Below, in pieces: positions 9,807 through 18,422 of a stretch of 64,000 bases of DNA. The stretch is taken from assembly GCF_000745775.1 (NCBI RefSeq), contig NZ_JQJY01000004.1:1-64000 (forward strand). Direction: 5' to 3'. Positions within the stretch are counted from its first letter, which is position 1, and the number at the start of each line of letters is the position of its first letter. The stretch comes from Flavobacterium sp. ASV13 (lineage in GTDB: Bacteria > Bacteroidota > Bacteroidia > Flavobacteriales > Flavobacteriaceae). The notes beneath the pieces were generated by a model. It searched no databases and was not told the DNA's origin. It saw nothing but the letters and a program-made list of their open reading frames with translations. A program made the position numbers and the translations under genes.

Positions 9807-10505
9807 ATGAAACTAAACTGTGTTGTTGTAGATGATAGTTCTATACAGAGGACCATTATTGCAAAATTAGTTAATAATCACCCAGGTTTGCACTTAATCG
9901 GGGACTTTTCTAATGCAATAGAAGCAAAAAGCTGTATCTCTTTAAATAATATCGATTTAATATTTCTTGATATCGAAATGCCTGTTATCAATGGTTTTGA
10001 CTTTCTTGACGGACTAAAATCAAAACCTCAAATTATATTTATCACTTCTAAAGCAGAGTATGCTTTAAAAGCCTTTGACTATGATGCTACCGATTATCTG
10101 CAGAAACCAATTGCTGTTGATCGATTCAACGCTTCTGTGAAAAGGGCAATCGATATGCACTTACTTAGAAAAGAAGTAAAAGAAGAAGAAGGCGAACATA
10201 TATTCATTAAAAGTAATCTTAAAAAACTAAAAATCTTTACTGCTAAAATTAAATGGATTGAAGCATTTGGAGATTATGTTAGAGTAGTTACTGAGGATGA
10301 CAGCAATTTGGTTCTTTCTACTATGAAATCATTTGAAAACGATTTATCAAAAGACAAATTTATTCGTGTACACAAATCCTATATTATTAATATTGATAAG
10401 GTAGAACGCTTCAACAGCAAATTTGCAGAGATTGGAATTACAAAAATCCCATTAAGCCGAAATAAAAAAGAAGACTTAGTTAAAGCATTATCTACTTCGT
10501 CTTAA
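9807..10505 (+). CDS. LytTR-family response regulator
   Basis: This 232-residue protein has a receiver domain at about residues 1-120: acidic pair D9/D10, phospho-acceptor D55 in LIFLDIEMP, T80 and K100-P101 in YLQKP. A LytTR DNA-binding domain follows at about 130-228 (KIKWIEAFGDYVRV, FIRVHKSYIINID, IPLSRNKKEDL). It should bind promoters as a dimer after phosphorylation. Orphan status is notable: no histidine kinase is adjacent, so the kinase must be elsewhere. Its TAA overlaps the stop of the convergent priA gene, and a candidate terminator for it lies inside priA. Confidence 0.93.
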   Translation: MKLNCVVVDDSSIQRTIIAKLVNNHPGLHLIGDFSNAIEAKSCISLNNIDLIFLDIEMPVINGFDFLDGLKSKPQIIFITSKAEYALKAFDYDATDYLQKPIAVDRFNASVKRAIDMHLLRKEVKEEEGEHIFIKSNLKKLKIFTAKIKWIEAFGDYVRVVTEDDSNLVLSTMKSFENDLSKDKFIRVHKSYIINIDKVERFNSKFAEIGITKIPLSRNKKEDLVKALSTSS

Positions 10506-12952
10506 TAGAAATCGACATTCACAACAACTTTTATAGCTCTGTATTGAGCAACAGCCTCAAAACTATTCAGCATTTTCTGAATAGTTTTTTTTGTGTTTCC
10601 TAAATGCAAGTTTTGCGGAATCTTAATTAATATAGTTCTGATATATTCATTTCTGATTCGACTTATTGCTGGTTCTTCCGGGCCTAAAACTGGTATATTC
10701 AAATTTTGGCTCAAAACCTGATACAGCCACATTGATCCTTCTTTCAATTTATCAAAATCTTTATGTTTTATAGTAAGTTTTATAATTCTGAAATAGGGTG
10801 GGTATTTATAGATTTGGCGGTCGTATAATTGTTCCTTATACATACCTATATAATTATGGTTTGTAACCTGCTGAATTGTATTATGATTTGGATTATAGGT
10901 CTGAATCACAACTTTGCCTTGTTTTTCTGATCTTCCCGCTCTTCCCGCAACTTGAGTCATCATTTGGAAACTGCGTTCAAAAGCTCTAAAATCTGGATGA
11001 TGCAACATATTATCGGCATTCATAATTCCAACCAGACTTACATTATCAAAATCCAAACCTTTGGCCAACATTTGTGTTCCTACTAAAATATCAATTTCTC
11101 TATTTTTAAAAGTATCGATGATTTTCTCAAAACCAAATTTTCCTCGCGTTGTATCTTGATCCATTCGCGCCGTTTTAGCTTTTGAGAAAAGCGATAGTAA
11201 CTCCTGCTCTATTTGTTCGGTTCCAAAACCTTTTGTCGTTAAATCAATACTTGAACAACTATGGCAATTCGTTGGTTTCGCAATTGAATATCCACAATAA
11301 TGACAACGCAATTGATTTTTAAATTTATGAAAAGTCAAACTTACATCGCATTGCTGGCAATGCGGAACGTGCCCGCAAGTCAAACATTCTATTATAGGAG
11401 AATATCCTCTTCTGTTTTGGAATAAAATCACTTGTTCACCCAAAGACAAAGCTTCTGCAATTTCTTCGATTAAAAGATCACTAAAATGCCCAGTCATTCT
11501 TTTTCTGAAATGTTTGTCTTTCAAATCGACCAAAACAACTTCAGGCATACGAACATTTTTATAACGTTCTGTAAGCGTTACTAAACCGTATTTATCATTT
11601 TGTGTATTAAAATACGTTTCAATACTTGGCGTTGCTGAACCTAATAAAACTTTAGCTTTATGAAAATTTGCCAAAACAATTGCAGCATCTCTTGCATGAT
11701 ATCTTGGCGCAGGATCTGTTTGTTTAAAAGTTTGTTCATGCTCTTCATCAACAATTAACAATCCTAAATCATTGAAAGGCAAAAACAAAGCCGACCTTGC
11801 TCCTATTACAATTTGTGCTTTTTCAGAATTTTCGAGCGTTTGTTTCCAAACCTCAACTCTTTCATTATTGCTGTATTTGGAATGAAAAACAGCCACTTTA
11901 TCGCCAAAATGTAAACGTAAACGAGAAACCAATTGAGTCGTCAATGCAATTTCAGGAAGTAAATACAAAATCTGTTTTCCTGTCTGCAAATATTCTTCAA
12001 TTAATTTAATGTAGATTTCTGTTTTCCCACTTGAAGTAACTCCATGAAGCAGACAAACTTCTTTTTCAGAAAAACTCTCTTTTATTGCAAGAAAAGCATT
12101 TTCCTGCGCTTCGCTTAAATGAAGTTCTTTTTCTGATTTTTCTCCATTAAATGAAACTCGATCATGTTGCAAATAATATTCTTCGAAGATTTCTTTTTCG
12201 ATTAAAGCCTTAACAACTGCTGATGTCACATTCGCGACTTCAGTAAGTTTTTTTACTGTGATTGGCTTTTTTTCTGAGGCATTAAGCTGAAAATAGGCCA
12301 AAACAATTTCTTTTTGCTTATTGGCACTTTTTAATACTTCAAGCAATTCTGCTAAACCGTTATCTGAATCATATTTGGAATGTAGTTTTACATACCGAAC
12401 CAATTTAGGCTTGTAGTTTTCTTTTATTTCTTCTTCTAAAACAATAATATCTTTGCTTATCAATTTTTGAAGAACCGGAAGTATGTTTTTCTTATTTAAA
12501 ATTGAAGCAATTTCCTGAACCTTCAATGAACTCTGATGCTGTAAAGCTTCATAAACCAAAAATTCATCATCTGAAAGTTCACTGTCATTTACAACTACTT
12601 CTGGTTTATGCGAAACTATTGTTTCACTTTCCAACAATAATCCGCTTGGAAAGGCACCGCGATAAACATCGCCAATTCCGCACATATAATAATTAGCCAC
12701 CCAAAGCCAGTGTTTTATCTGAGTTTCGGTTGCAATTGGTTTTTCATCTAAAATCTGGTGAATTTCTTTGGCATCATATAATGTTGGCGAATTTTCATGA
12801 ATGTCTAAAACTAGCGCTGTGTAAATTTTATTTTTACCAAAAGGTACCGCCACTCGCATTCCTTTTTTAATGAAATGATATTCGGCCTCAGAAATTCGAT
12901 AAGTAAACGTTTTTGCTAAGGAAAGCGGTAAAATAACTTCGATAAAAAACAT
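10502..12952 (-). CDS. priA: Primosomal protein N' (replication restart helicase)
   Basis: PriA recognises stalled forks, remodels them and loads the replicative helicase. The 816-residue protein has an N-terminal DNA-binding region (about 1-115), Walker A GVTSSGKT at 304-311, a DEEH motif II, and a zinc region with paired cysteines (CLTCGHVPHCQQC then CHYCG and CHSC). Motifs V-VI follow (VGTQMLAKGLDF, QVAGRAGRSEKQGKV). The length is typical of Bacteroidetes PriA. It is the last gene of the nadC-to-priA run, 26 nt after the metallo-beta-lactamase. Its stop codon overlaps the LytTR stop in a shared TTAA. Confidence 0.96.
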   Translation of the reverse strand: MFFIEVILPLSLAKTFTYRISEAEYHFIKKGMRVAVPFGKNKIYTALVLDIHENSPTLYDAKEIHQILDEKPIATETQIKHWLWVANYYMCGIGDVYRGAFPSGLLLESETIVSHKPEVVVNDSELSDDEFLVYEALQHQSSLKVQEIASILNKKNILPVLQKLISKDIIVLEEEIKENYKPKLVRYVKLHSKYDSDNGLAELLEVLKSANKQKEIVLAYFQLNASEKKPITVKKLTEVANVTSAVVKALIEKEIFEEYYLQHDRVSFNGEKSEKELHLSEAQENAFLAIKESFSEKEVCLLHGVTSSGKTEIYIKLIEEYLQTGKQILYLLPEIALTTQLVSRLRLHFGDKVAVFHSKYSNNERVEVWKQTLENSEKAQIVIGARSALFLPFNDLGLLIVDEEHEQTFKQTDPAPRYHARDAAIVLANFHKAKVLLGSATPSIETYFNTQNDKYGLVTLTERYKNVRMPEVVLVDLKDKHFRKRMTGHFSDLLIEEIAEALSLGEQVILFQNRRGYSPIIECLTCGHVPHCQQCDVSLTFHKFKNQLRCHYCGYSIAKPTNCHSCSSIDLTTKGFGTEQIEQELLSLFSKAKTARMDQDTTRGKFGFEKIIDTFKNREIDILVGTQMLAKGLDFDNVSLVGIMNADNMLHHPDFRAFERSFQMMTQVAGRAGRSEKQGKVVIQTYNPNHNTIQQVTNHNYIGMYKEQLYDRQIYKYPPYFRIIKLTIKHKDFDKLKEGSMWLYQVLSQNLNIPVLGPEEPAISRIRNEYIRTILIKIPQNLHLGNTKKTIQKMLNSFEAVAQYRAIKVVVNVDFY
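10559..10592 (+). terminator. Terminator for the LytTR gene embedded antisense in priA
   Basis: AAAACTATTCAG (10559-10570) pairs perfectly with CTGAATAGTTTT (10577-10588) around a 6-nt loop, followed on the plus strand by an eight-T run (10585-10592, partly in the stem). It begins about 54 nt past the LytTR stop and lies inside the 3' coding part of priA on the opposite strand. The stem is AT-rich, so strength is uncertain. Confidence 0.6.
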
Positions 12953-12978
12953 GCAACAATTTTATATGATTTGGAAAA

Positions 12979-13725
12979 TTATTTTTTTCCTGAAGATTTT
13001 TGAGCCAAATACTCATCAACTAATTTCTGAGTATGATTTAAAGATTGAATATTTGTCCAATCTTCATGACCCGGAATAATATACTTTGGACTTTTAAATT
13101 TCGTTTGTACTTTTTTAATAGATGTTTTCCATTCTTTAACATCGGAGTCGCCTAAATAACCAAGATCCTGCGCATCGGCACTTTTTATAAAACAAGCTCC
13201 ATAAAGTACTTTTTCTTTATTAAACCAAACCACAATATTATCTGGCGCGTGCCCTTTTCCTGGATAGTAAACCTCAAAAGTATGCTGTCCGACTGTAAAG
13301 GTTTTATCGTTGGGAGTTATAAATTCAGCTCTCGGTTTCTTTTCTTTTTTCAGAATATCATCCGTCAACTTAATAGAATACGTTTTAATTCCTTTTTTTC
13401 TATAAAAATCAAATCCTCCTGCGCGATCATCATGAGAATGCGTAGCAAAAAGCATTACAACTTCTTTGTTATGTTTTGTCTTTATACTATCTAACAAAGG
13501 CTGGAATTGCGCTTCGTCCCAAGGCGCATCAAAAAGAACAACACCTTTATCTGTAACCAGATACATGGCATTGGCAGAAATCATCGTTCCTTTATAATCA
13601 TGAAACGTTTTATAAACATAAAAGTCACCTGTAAGATGACTTATTTGTAATGGCGAATTCTTAGATTGTCCAAAGCTATTTGAAACTAAAACTAAGAATA
13701 AAATTATCGAAGCTAATTTTCGCAT
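12979..13725 (-). CDS. bla: Subclass B1 metallo-beta-lactamase
   Basis: This 248-residue exported enzyme should hydrolyse beta-lactams, including carbapenems, in the periplasm using two zinc ions. A signal peptide ends near SNSFGQ (residue 20). All B1 ligands are present: H96, H98 and D100 in THSHDD, H159 in GKGHAPDN, C178 in YGACFIKS and H220 in IPGHEDW; K181 is the usual substrate-binding Lys. It resembles the chromosomal BlaB/IND/JOHN enzymes of Flavobacteriia as I remember them. It sits between DUF2147 and priA with gaps of 16 and 26 nt and no mobile element, suggesting a resident gene. The spectrum cannot be read from the sequence. Confidence 0.92.
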   Translation of the reverse strand: MRKLASIILFLVLVSNSFGQSKNSPLQISHLTGDFYVYKTFHDYKGTMISANAMYLVTDKGVVLFDAPWDEAQFQPLLDSIKTKHNKEVVMLFATHSHDDRAGGFDFYRKKGIKTYSIKLTDDILKKEKKPRAEFITPNDKTFTVGQHTFEVYYPGKGHAPDNIVVWFNKEKVLYGACFIKSADAQDLGYLGDSDVKEWKTSIKKVQTKFKSPKYIIPGHEDWTNIQSLNHTQKLVDEYLAQKSSGKK

Positions 13726-13741
13726 GTATTTTTTGAATTAA

Positions 13742-14167
13742 TTATTTCACTCGTGTCCAGTATTGTGTTCTTCCCATTAAAGAGATTCCAACGTAACCGC
13801 GAAGTTTTAATTTATCAGCAGATTCAAGTGTAATATAACATTTGTATTTTTTACCGTTTGTAGGATCCAAAATAGTTCCGTCATTATATTCTGAACCGTC
13901 TTTTTTAAGACCGTTAATAATCACCATTCCTAAAATTGGTTTGTTTTTTTCAGCACCGTCACACTTAGAACAAACATCTTTTTTATGATTCTCACGAAGT
14001 ATTTCTACTACTTTACCGTAAATTTTTCCTGATTTTTCGTAAACTTCTACGATTGATTTTGCTTCTCCAGTTTCATCGTCAATTGTTTTCCATTTTCCAA
14101 TAACACTTTGAGCCTGAACACTCATTGCGAAGAAAAAAACACCAATTGCTAACATCCAATTTTTCAT
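13742..14167 (-). CDS. DUF2147 domain-containing exported protein
   Basis: This 141-residue protein has a signal peptide (MKNWMLAIGVFFFAMSVQAQ). The DUF2147 body begins with GKWKTIDDETGEAKSIVEVY and ends with LRGYVGISLMGRTQYWTRVK-type strands, predicted as a small lipocalin-like beta barrel. Two cysteines in CSKC near residue 66 to 69 may form a disulfide. The function is unknown; family members are periplasmic. The ATG lies 1 nt after the brkB stop and its stop is 16 nt before the metallo-beta-lactamase start, so the three are probably co-transcribed. Confidence 0.9.
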   Translation of the reverse strand: MKNWMLAIGVFFFAMSVQAQSVIGKWKTIDDETGEAKSIVEVYEKSGKIYGKVVEILRENHKKDVCSKCDGAEKNKPILGMVIINGLKKDGSEYNDGTILDPTNGKKYKCYITLESADKLKLRGYVGISLMGRTQYWTRVK

Positions 14168-14168
14168 A

Positions 14169-15092
14169 CTATTTATTTTTTTTTTGTTTTAATTTTCTGA
14201 TAGTAGCGTTCAATTCGAACCCTAAAAGCAGAATCATACAGTTTATCCAAATGTAAAACATTAGAATTAATAATGTCCCAATTGAGCCATAAAGTTCGTT
14301 ATATTTTGAGAATTTTATAACCCAAATCCCAAAAAAGAACGAAGATATAACAATTAATACCGTTGTAAAAACAGATCCAATGCTTATAAAAGGCACTTTA
14401 TTGTACTGCTTAGTACCATAACGCAATAATATTGAGGATGTTATCAAAATCATCAAAAGAACAAACAAATATCGACCCAAAATAATCAACGGAATTCTAT
14501 CACTTAATACATCCTGAATGATTGTTTTTTGAATAAATACCTCAAAAACGACAATCGTTGCCACCGTTACAAACAAAATTATGGTCATTACAAGCGAAAT
14601 TGCCAGCGCCACTAAATATTGATGCAAAAATCCCCGTTTATCAAAAACATGTTTAGAGGATTCAAAACCGCTCAAGATTCCGTTAATGCCATTTGCCATC
14701 AAAAAAATCGAAAGAAAAAAACCGGTTGACAATAATCCCGAGTGACTATTATTTAAGATATCGCTGATAATTTTGCTAATGGCATCATATGTATTGGGAG
14801 GAACTCCTTGCTGTACAAACTGAAGAAAATCCTCCTGAAAATTATCAATCGGGATAAAGGGAATTAAATTTAAAATAAATAACGCAAACGGAAATAAAGC
14901 CATAAAAAAGCTAAAAGAAACCGCACTCGCATGATACGAAAATGCGCCATCAATAATTCCGATAACGTACATTTCGATCAAATCATACAGCGAAAAACCT
15001 TCCAGCCAAGGCAATTTTATTTTCTTTAAAAGTCGGGCGAAAGAACGCACCACAGGCAATTTCTCAATCCGAGCTTCTATCTCTTGCGACAT
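14169..15092 (-). CDS. YihY/BrkB family inner-membrane protein
   Basis: This 307-residue protein has a cytosolic N-terminal stretch and about six membrane helices. The family hallmark is seen near residues 50 to 75, where ISF-like helix residues follow GAFSYHASAVSFSFFMALFP; the later FGIWVIKFSKYNELYGSIGTLLILMFYIW region is also typical. It was once called ribonuclease BN, which is wrong; members are integral membrane proteins of uncertain, possibly transport, function. It is the second gene of the minus-strand run, 84 nt after nadC, and directly abuts DUF2147. Confidence 0.93.
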   Translation of the reverse strand: MSQEIEARIEKLPVVRSFARLLKKIKLPWLEGFSLYDLIEMYVIGIIDGAFSYHASAVSFSFFMALFPFALFILNLIPFIPIDNFQEDFLQFVQQGVPPNTYDAISKIISDILNNSHSGLLSTGFFLSIFLMANGINGILSGFESSKHVFDKRGFLHQYLVALAISLVMTIILFVTVATIVVFEVFIQKTIIQDVLSDRIPLIILGRYLFVLLMILITSSILLRYGTKQYNKVPFISIGSVFTTVLIVISSFFFGIWVIKFSKYNELYGSIGTLLILMFYIWINCMILLLGFELNATIRKLKQKKNK

Positions 15093-15141
15093 ATTTATTT
15101 GATTTTAGATTTCTGAGTTTAAATTTTAGATCACAAAATTC

Positions 15142-15174
15142 AACTCATAACTTATAACTCAAAACTCATAACTT
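15142..15174. repeat. Short direct repeats between nadC and brkB
   Basis: AACTCATAACTT occurs at 15142-15153 and again at 15163-15174, with related partial copies around them. The whole 84-nt spacer is a low-complexity stretch of this kind. I see no promoter or terminator in it. Confidence 0.6.
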
Positions 15175-15176
15175 AA

Positions 15177-16034
15177 CTAAAACGCTTTCAAGCTCAAATC
15201 CATATTATAAACAGAATGCGTCAAAGCTCCTGAAGATATGTAATTTACACCGCAAAGACCATATTCGCGAATTGTTTTTTCGTTGATATTTCCTGAAGAT
15301 TCTGTCTGGCATTTTTTACCAATTAAATCCACAGCCTTTTTAGTATCTTCATAATTAAAGTTATCAATCAAAATTCTGTGAACGCCATCGCTTAGCAAAA
15401 TCTCACGAATTTCGTCAAGGTTTCTAGCTTCAACAATAATCTTTAAATCTAAATTATTTGCTTTTAAAAACTCTTTTGTTTTCTTTATTGCAAGTGTAAT
15501 TCCGCCAGCAAAATCAATATGATTGTCTTTCAGCATAATCATATCATACAAAGCATAACGATGATTTTCGCCTCCGCCAATTTTTACCGCCCATTTTTCG
15601 GCTACTCTAAAATTTGGAGTTGTTTTACGGGTATCTAAAATTTTAGCGCCAGTTCCGTCTAAAAGTTGCATCAAATGATTTGTTTTTGTAGCAATAGCCG
15701 ACATACGTTGCATGGTATTCAAAACCACTCTTTCAGATTTTAAAATAGACTGCGAACTTCCTGAAACTTCAAAAACAACATCACCATATTCTACATGTGT
15801 TCCGTCTTCGATAAAAGTCTTTATTTTTAATTTTGGATCAACAAATTCAAAAATCATTTTCGCCAAGGCAACACCTGCAATAATTCCCTGATCTTTTACT
15901 AATAATTTCGCCTGACCGTGAGCCGTATCTGGAATACAAGCCAACGAACTGTAATCGCCCGGGCCAACATCTTCTCTTATGGCATTGCTTATCAAAAGTT
16001 GTAATTCTGTCTGAAATTGCGCTTCGCTTATCAT
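15177..16034 (-). CDS. nadC: Nicotinate-nucleotide pyrophosphorylase (carboxylating)
   Basis: NadC converts quinolinate and phosphoribosyl pyrophosphate to nicotinate mononucleotide, CO2 and pyrophosphate in NAD synthesis. The 285-residue protein shows the family landmarks EDVGPGDYSS at the start, SERVVLNTMQRMSAIAT, then DTRKTTPNFRVAEKWAV with the substrate-binding Arg and Lys residues, GGGENHRYALYDMIMLKDNH and the IIVEARNL strand. The length is normal. nadA and nadB are not in the window. It appears to be the first gene of the minus-strand run that ends with priA. Confidence 0.97.
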   Translation of the reverse strand: MISEAQFQTELQLLISNAIREDVGPGDYSSLACIPDTAHGQAKLLVKDQGIIAGVALAKMIFEFVDPKLKIKTFIEDGTHVEYGDVVFEVSGSSQSILKSERVVLNTMQRMSAIATKTNHLMQLLDGTGAKILDTRKTTPNFRVAEKWAVKIGGGENHRYALYDMIMLKDNHIDFAGGITLAIKKTKEFLKANNLDLKIIVEARNLDEIREILLSDGVHRILIDNFNYEDTKKAVDLIGKKCQTESSGNINEKTIREYGLCGVNYISSGALTHSVYNMDLSLKAF

Positions 16035-16208
16035 TTTTCTGTTTTTAATAATATGCTAAATTAGGATATATTTTATGGATTTGAAAGTTTACTTAACATG
16101 AAAAATTTTTCAAAACATTAAAGTTTTCTTTTTTAACCATTAAGATATTCAGAAAAAAAAGTTACAATTCTTAACAAAACTTACTCCCTTAATAAGCGTT
16201 GAATTAAA

Positions 16209-16216
16209 TACCTTTG
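16209..16216 (+). promoter_or_regulatory. -7 promoter element of the AlkC-like gene
   Basis: TACCTTTG matches the TAnnTTTG -7 consensus and lies 20 nt upstream of the ATG at 16237. No clear TTG -33 box was found at the expected distance. Confidence 0.55.
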
Positions 16217-16236
16217 AGGTTCATTCAAACAAAATC

Positions 16237-17337
16237 ATGGGATTAATTAAAGATATTTATTCGATTTCTTTTTACGAAAAATTTGGTCAGGCTGTCGCCG
16301 AAGTGCATCCTGCATTCAACAAACAAAAATTTATTGAAGCCATTTATGAAGGCGATTTTGCGCAAAAAGAGTGGAAAGAAAGAATGAAACATACAACGGT
16401 TGTGTTTCACCAATTTATGCCTCAAAATTTCCAAGAAGCCGTTTCTTTAATCGATAAAATCATTAAAAATTTAAAGAAAAATAACTTTGCAGACAGCAAT
16501 CTGGCTTTCATCTTTTTTGCTGATTATATCGAAATATATGGTTTAGAAGATTTTAAAACTTCGGCGAAAGCCTTTGTTTCAATCACACAGTTTATAAGTT
16601 GTGAATTTGCCGTTCGTCCATTTATTTTAAAGTATAAAGAACAAATGATCGACGAAATGGTAAAATGGTCTTTACATGAAAATCATCATGTTCGAAGATT
16701 AGCCAGCGAAGGTTCCCGCCCGAGATTACCGTGGGCAATGGCGATTCCGTTTCTTAAAAAAGACCCTACTTCTATTCTTCCTATTTTAGAGAATCTAAAA
16801 AATGATCCTTCAGAATATGTTCGCCGAAGCGTTGCAAATATTTTAAATGATATTGCAAAAGATAATCCACAAATTGTATTAGAAATTGCAAATAAATGGA
16901 AAGGCCACAGCAAAGAAACCGACGGAATTATAAAACACGGTTGCAGAACTTTATTAAAACAAGGTCATCCCGAAATTTTAAGCCATTACGGTTTAGAAAG
17001 TACAAATATTGAACTTTCGTCTTTTGAAATCAAAACACCAATTGTAAAAATTGGCGATTATTTACAATTTCAATTTCACTTAAATAATAAAAATGAAGAA
17101 GCTAAAACGATTCGTTTAGAATATGCTGTTCATTATAAAAAAGCAAAAGGACATTTGGCTAAAAAAGTCTTTAAAATCAGTGAAAAAGTTTATCATCCGA
17201 ATCAATTGACTAAGATTGAAAGAAATCAGTCTTTTAAGTTAATTACAACGAGAGTTTTTCATACTGGAATTCATCAGTTGTCGATTATTATTAATGGAAC
17301 TGAAAGTGAAGTTTTGGAATTTAAATTGATTGATTAA
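16237..17337 (+). CDS. AlkC-like DNA alkylation repair glycosylase
   Basis: This 366-residue protein is all-helical HEAT-like over about residues 1-260, with the motif HHVRRLASEGSRPRLPW at residues 150-166 that I associate with AlkC-type glycosylases; these excise N3-alkylated bases such as 3-methyladenine. The last 100 residues are predicted beta strands (IKIGDYLQFQFHLNNK-like start, LITTRVFHTGIHQLSIIING end), matching the C-terminal Ig-like domain found on some AlkC proteins. It is cytosolic. It stands alone between a minus-strand operon and the pirin operon, with its own promoter. Assignment to AlkC rather than AlkD rests on the motif and the Ig-like tail. Confidence 0.85.
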   Translation: MGLIKDIYSISFYEKFGQAVAEVHPAFNKQKFIEAIYEGDFAQKEWKERMKHTTVVFHQFMPQNFQEAVSLIDKIIKNLKKNNFADSNLAFIFFADYIEIYGLEDFKTSAKAFVSITQFISCEFAVRPFILKYKEQMIDEMVKWSLHENHHVRRLASEGSRPRLPWAMAIPFLKKDPTSILPILENLKNDPSEYVRRSVANILNDIAKDNPQIVLEIANKWKGHSKETDGIIKHGCRTLLKQGHPEILSHYGLESTNIELSSFEIKTPIVKIGDYLQFQFHLNNKNEEAKTIRLEYAVHYKKAKGHLAKKVFKISEKVYHPNQLTKIERNQSFKLITTRVFHTGIHQLSIIINGTESEVLEFKLID

Positions 17338-17342
17338 ATGCA

Positions 17343-17400
17343 ATGAATTCTCGCATTTTTTTGTGATTCCTCGTTCCTCAGAATGACAAACAGAACTGCA
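17343..17400. repeat. Candidate interspersed repeat unit after the AlkC-like gene
   Basis: The spacer contains GATTCCTCGTTCCTCAGAAT, a higher-GC phrase that stands out from its AT-rich surroundings and that I remember as recurring in Flavobacterium spacers. Only one copy is in this window, so repeat status is an inference. Confidence 0.35.
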
Positions 17401-17506
17401 TAAAAAGAAGCATTTGAATTATTCCACATTTTCCTTACTTTTATAGTTAATACTAAAAACAAGTTTTCTTAATCTAAATTAAGTTACAGATTTCTATCAC
17501 AACTGT

Positions 17507-17514
17507 AATTTTGT
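17507..17514 (+). promoter_or_regulatory. -7 promoter element of the pirin operon
   Basis: TAATTTTG fits TAnnTTTG and lies 24 nt before the ATG at 17539. A -33 box is not clear. Confidence 0.5.
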
Positions 17515-17538
17515 TTTCAAATCAAATCAAAATACCAC

Positions 17539-18420
17539 ATGTCAAATATCAGTTTAATTATCGAAGAACGCTCTGCCAATATTGGCAATTTTATGGTAGG
17601 TCGTTTATTGCCTTTCCGTGAAAAAAGAGCTGTTGGACCCTTTGTATTTATCGATCATATGGGACCTGCACATTTAAGTGATCATGAAAATATGGATGTT
17701 CCTCCGCATCCGCATATCGGACTTTCTACTTTGACCTTTTTGTTTGAAGGAAGCATTATGCACCGCGATAGTTTAGGAACCGAATTAGAAATAAAACCCG
17801 GCGCTGTAAACTGGATGACAGCCGGAAAAGGCATCGTACATTCTGAAAGAACTCCAGAATACTTAAGACATTCAGACAAAATGCTTCACGGATTACAGAT
17901 TTGGGTGGCGCTTCCAAAAGAATTGGAGCAAATGGATCCGAATTTTACACATGTTGAAGCAGATGATATTCCGACTTGGGAAGAAGATGGCGTTTCGTAC
18001 AAATTAATCGCTGGAGAAGCTTTTGGAAAAAAATCACCAGTTCCGGTTTATAGTCCGCTTTATTTTATTGAAATTAAAAGCAAAGAAGCTAAGAAAATCA
18101 ATATTGGAAGCCATTTATTCGGAGAAAGCGGTTTGTATATTTTAGAAGGAAGTATCAAAAACGGCGAACATGTTTATGATCCGAGACAAATTTTAATTAC
18201 AACTGAAGCTTCTCTTTGTGAGTTTGAAATTTCTGAAAACTCTACCGTTTATATCTTTGGCGGACAACCATTTCCTGAAGAACATTTTATCTTTTGGAAC
18301 TTCGTTTCTTCGGATAAAGAATTACTTGAAAAAGCAAAAAAAGACTGGACAGAACAGACTTTCCCGAAAGTTCCGGGCGAAACCGAATTTGTTCCATTAC
18401 CTGAACCAAGAATCAAATAA
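17539..18420 (+). CDS. Pirin family protein
   Basis: This 293-residue double-cupin protein carries the pirin metal-binding set in its N-terminal cupin: PPHPHIGLSTLTFLFEG with two His, then HRDSLG and the Glu of VHSERTPE. The C-terminal domain has the LFGESGLYILEGS strand and ends with the FGGQPFPEEHFIFWNFVSS motif of the family. Some pirins have quercetinase activity and others act as redox-sensing regulators; the sequence does not say which. It is the first gene of a tight three-gene group with OsmC-like and GNAT genes, suggesting a stress or detoxification theme. Confidence 0.95.
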   Translation: MSNISLIIEERSANIGNFMVGRLLPFREKRAVGPFVFIDHMGPAHLSDHENMDVPPHPHIGLSTLTFLFEGSIMHRDSLGTELEIKPGAVNWMTAGKGIVHSERTPEYLRHSDKMLHGLQIWVALPKELEQMDPNFTHVEADDIPTWEEDGVSYKLIAGEAFGKKSPVPVYSPLYFIEIKSKEAKKINIGSHLFGESGLYILEGSIKNGEHVYDPRQILITTEASLCEFEISENSTVYIFGGQPFPEEHFIFWNFVSSDKELLEKAKKDWTEQTFPKVPGETEFVPLPEPRIK

Positions 18421-18422
18421 TT

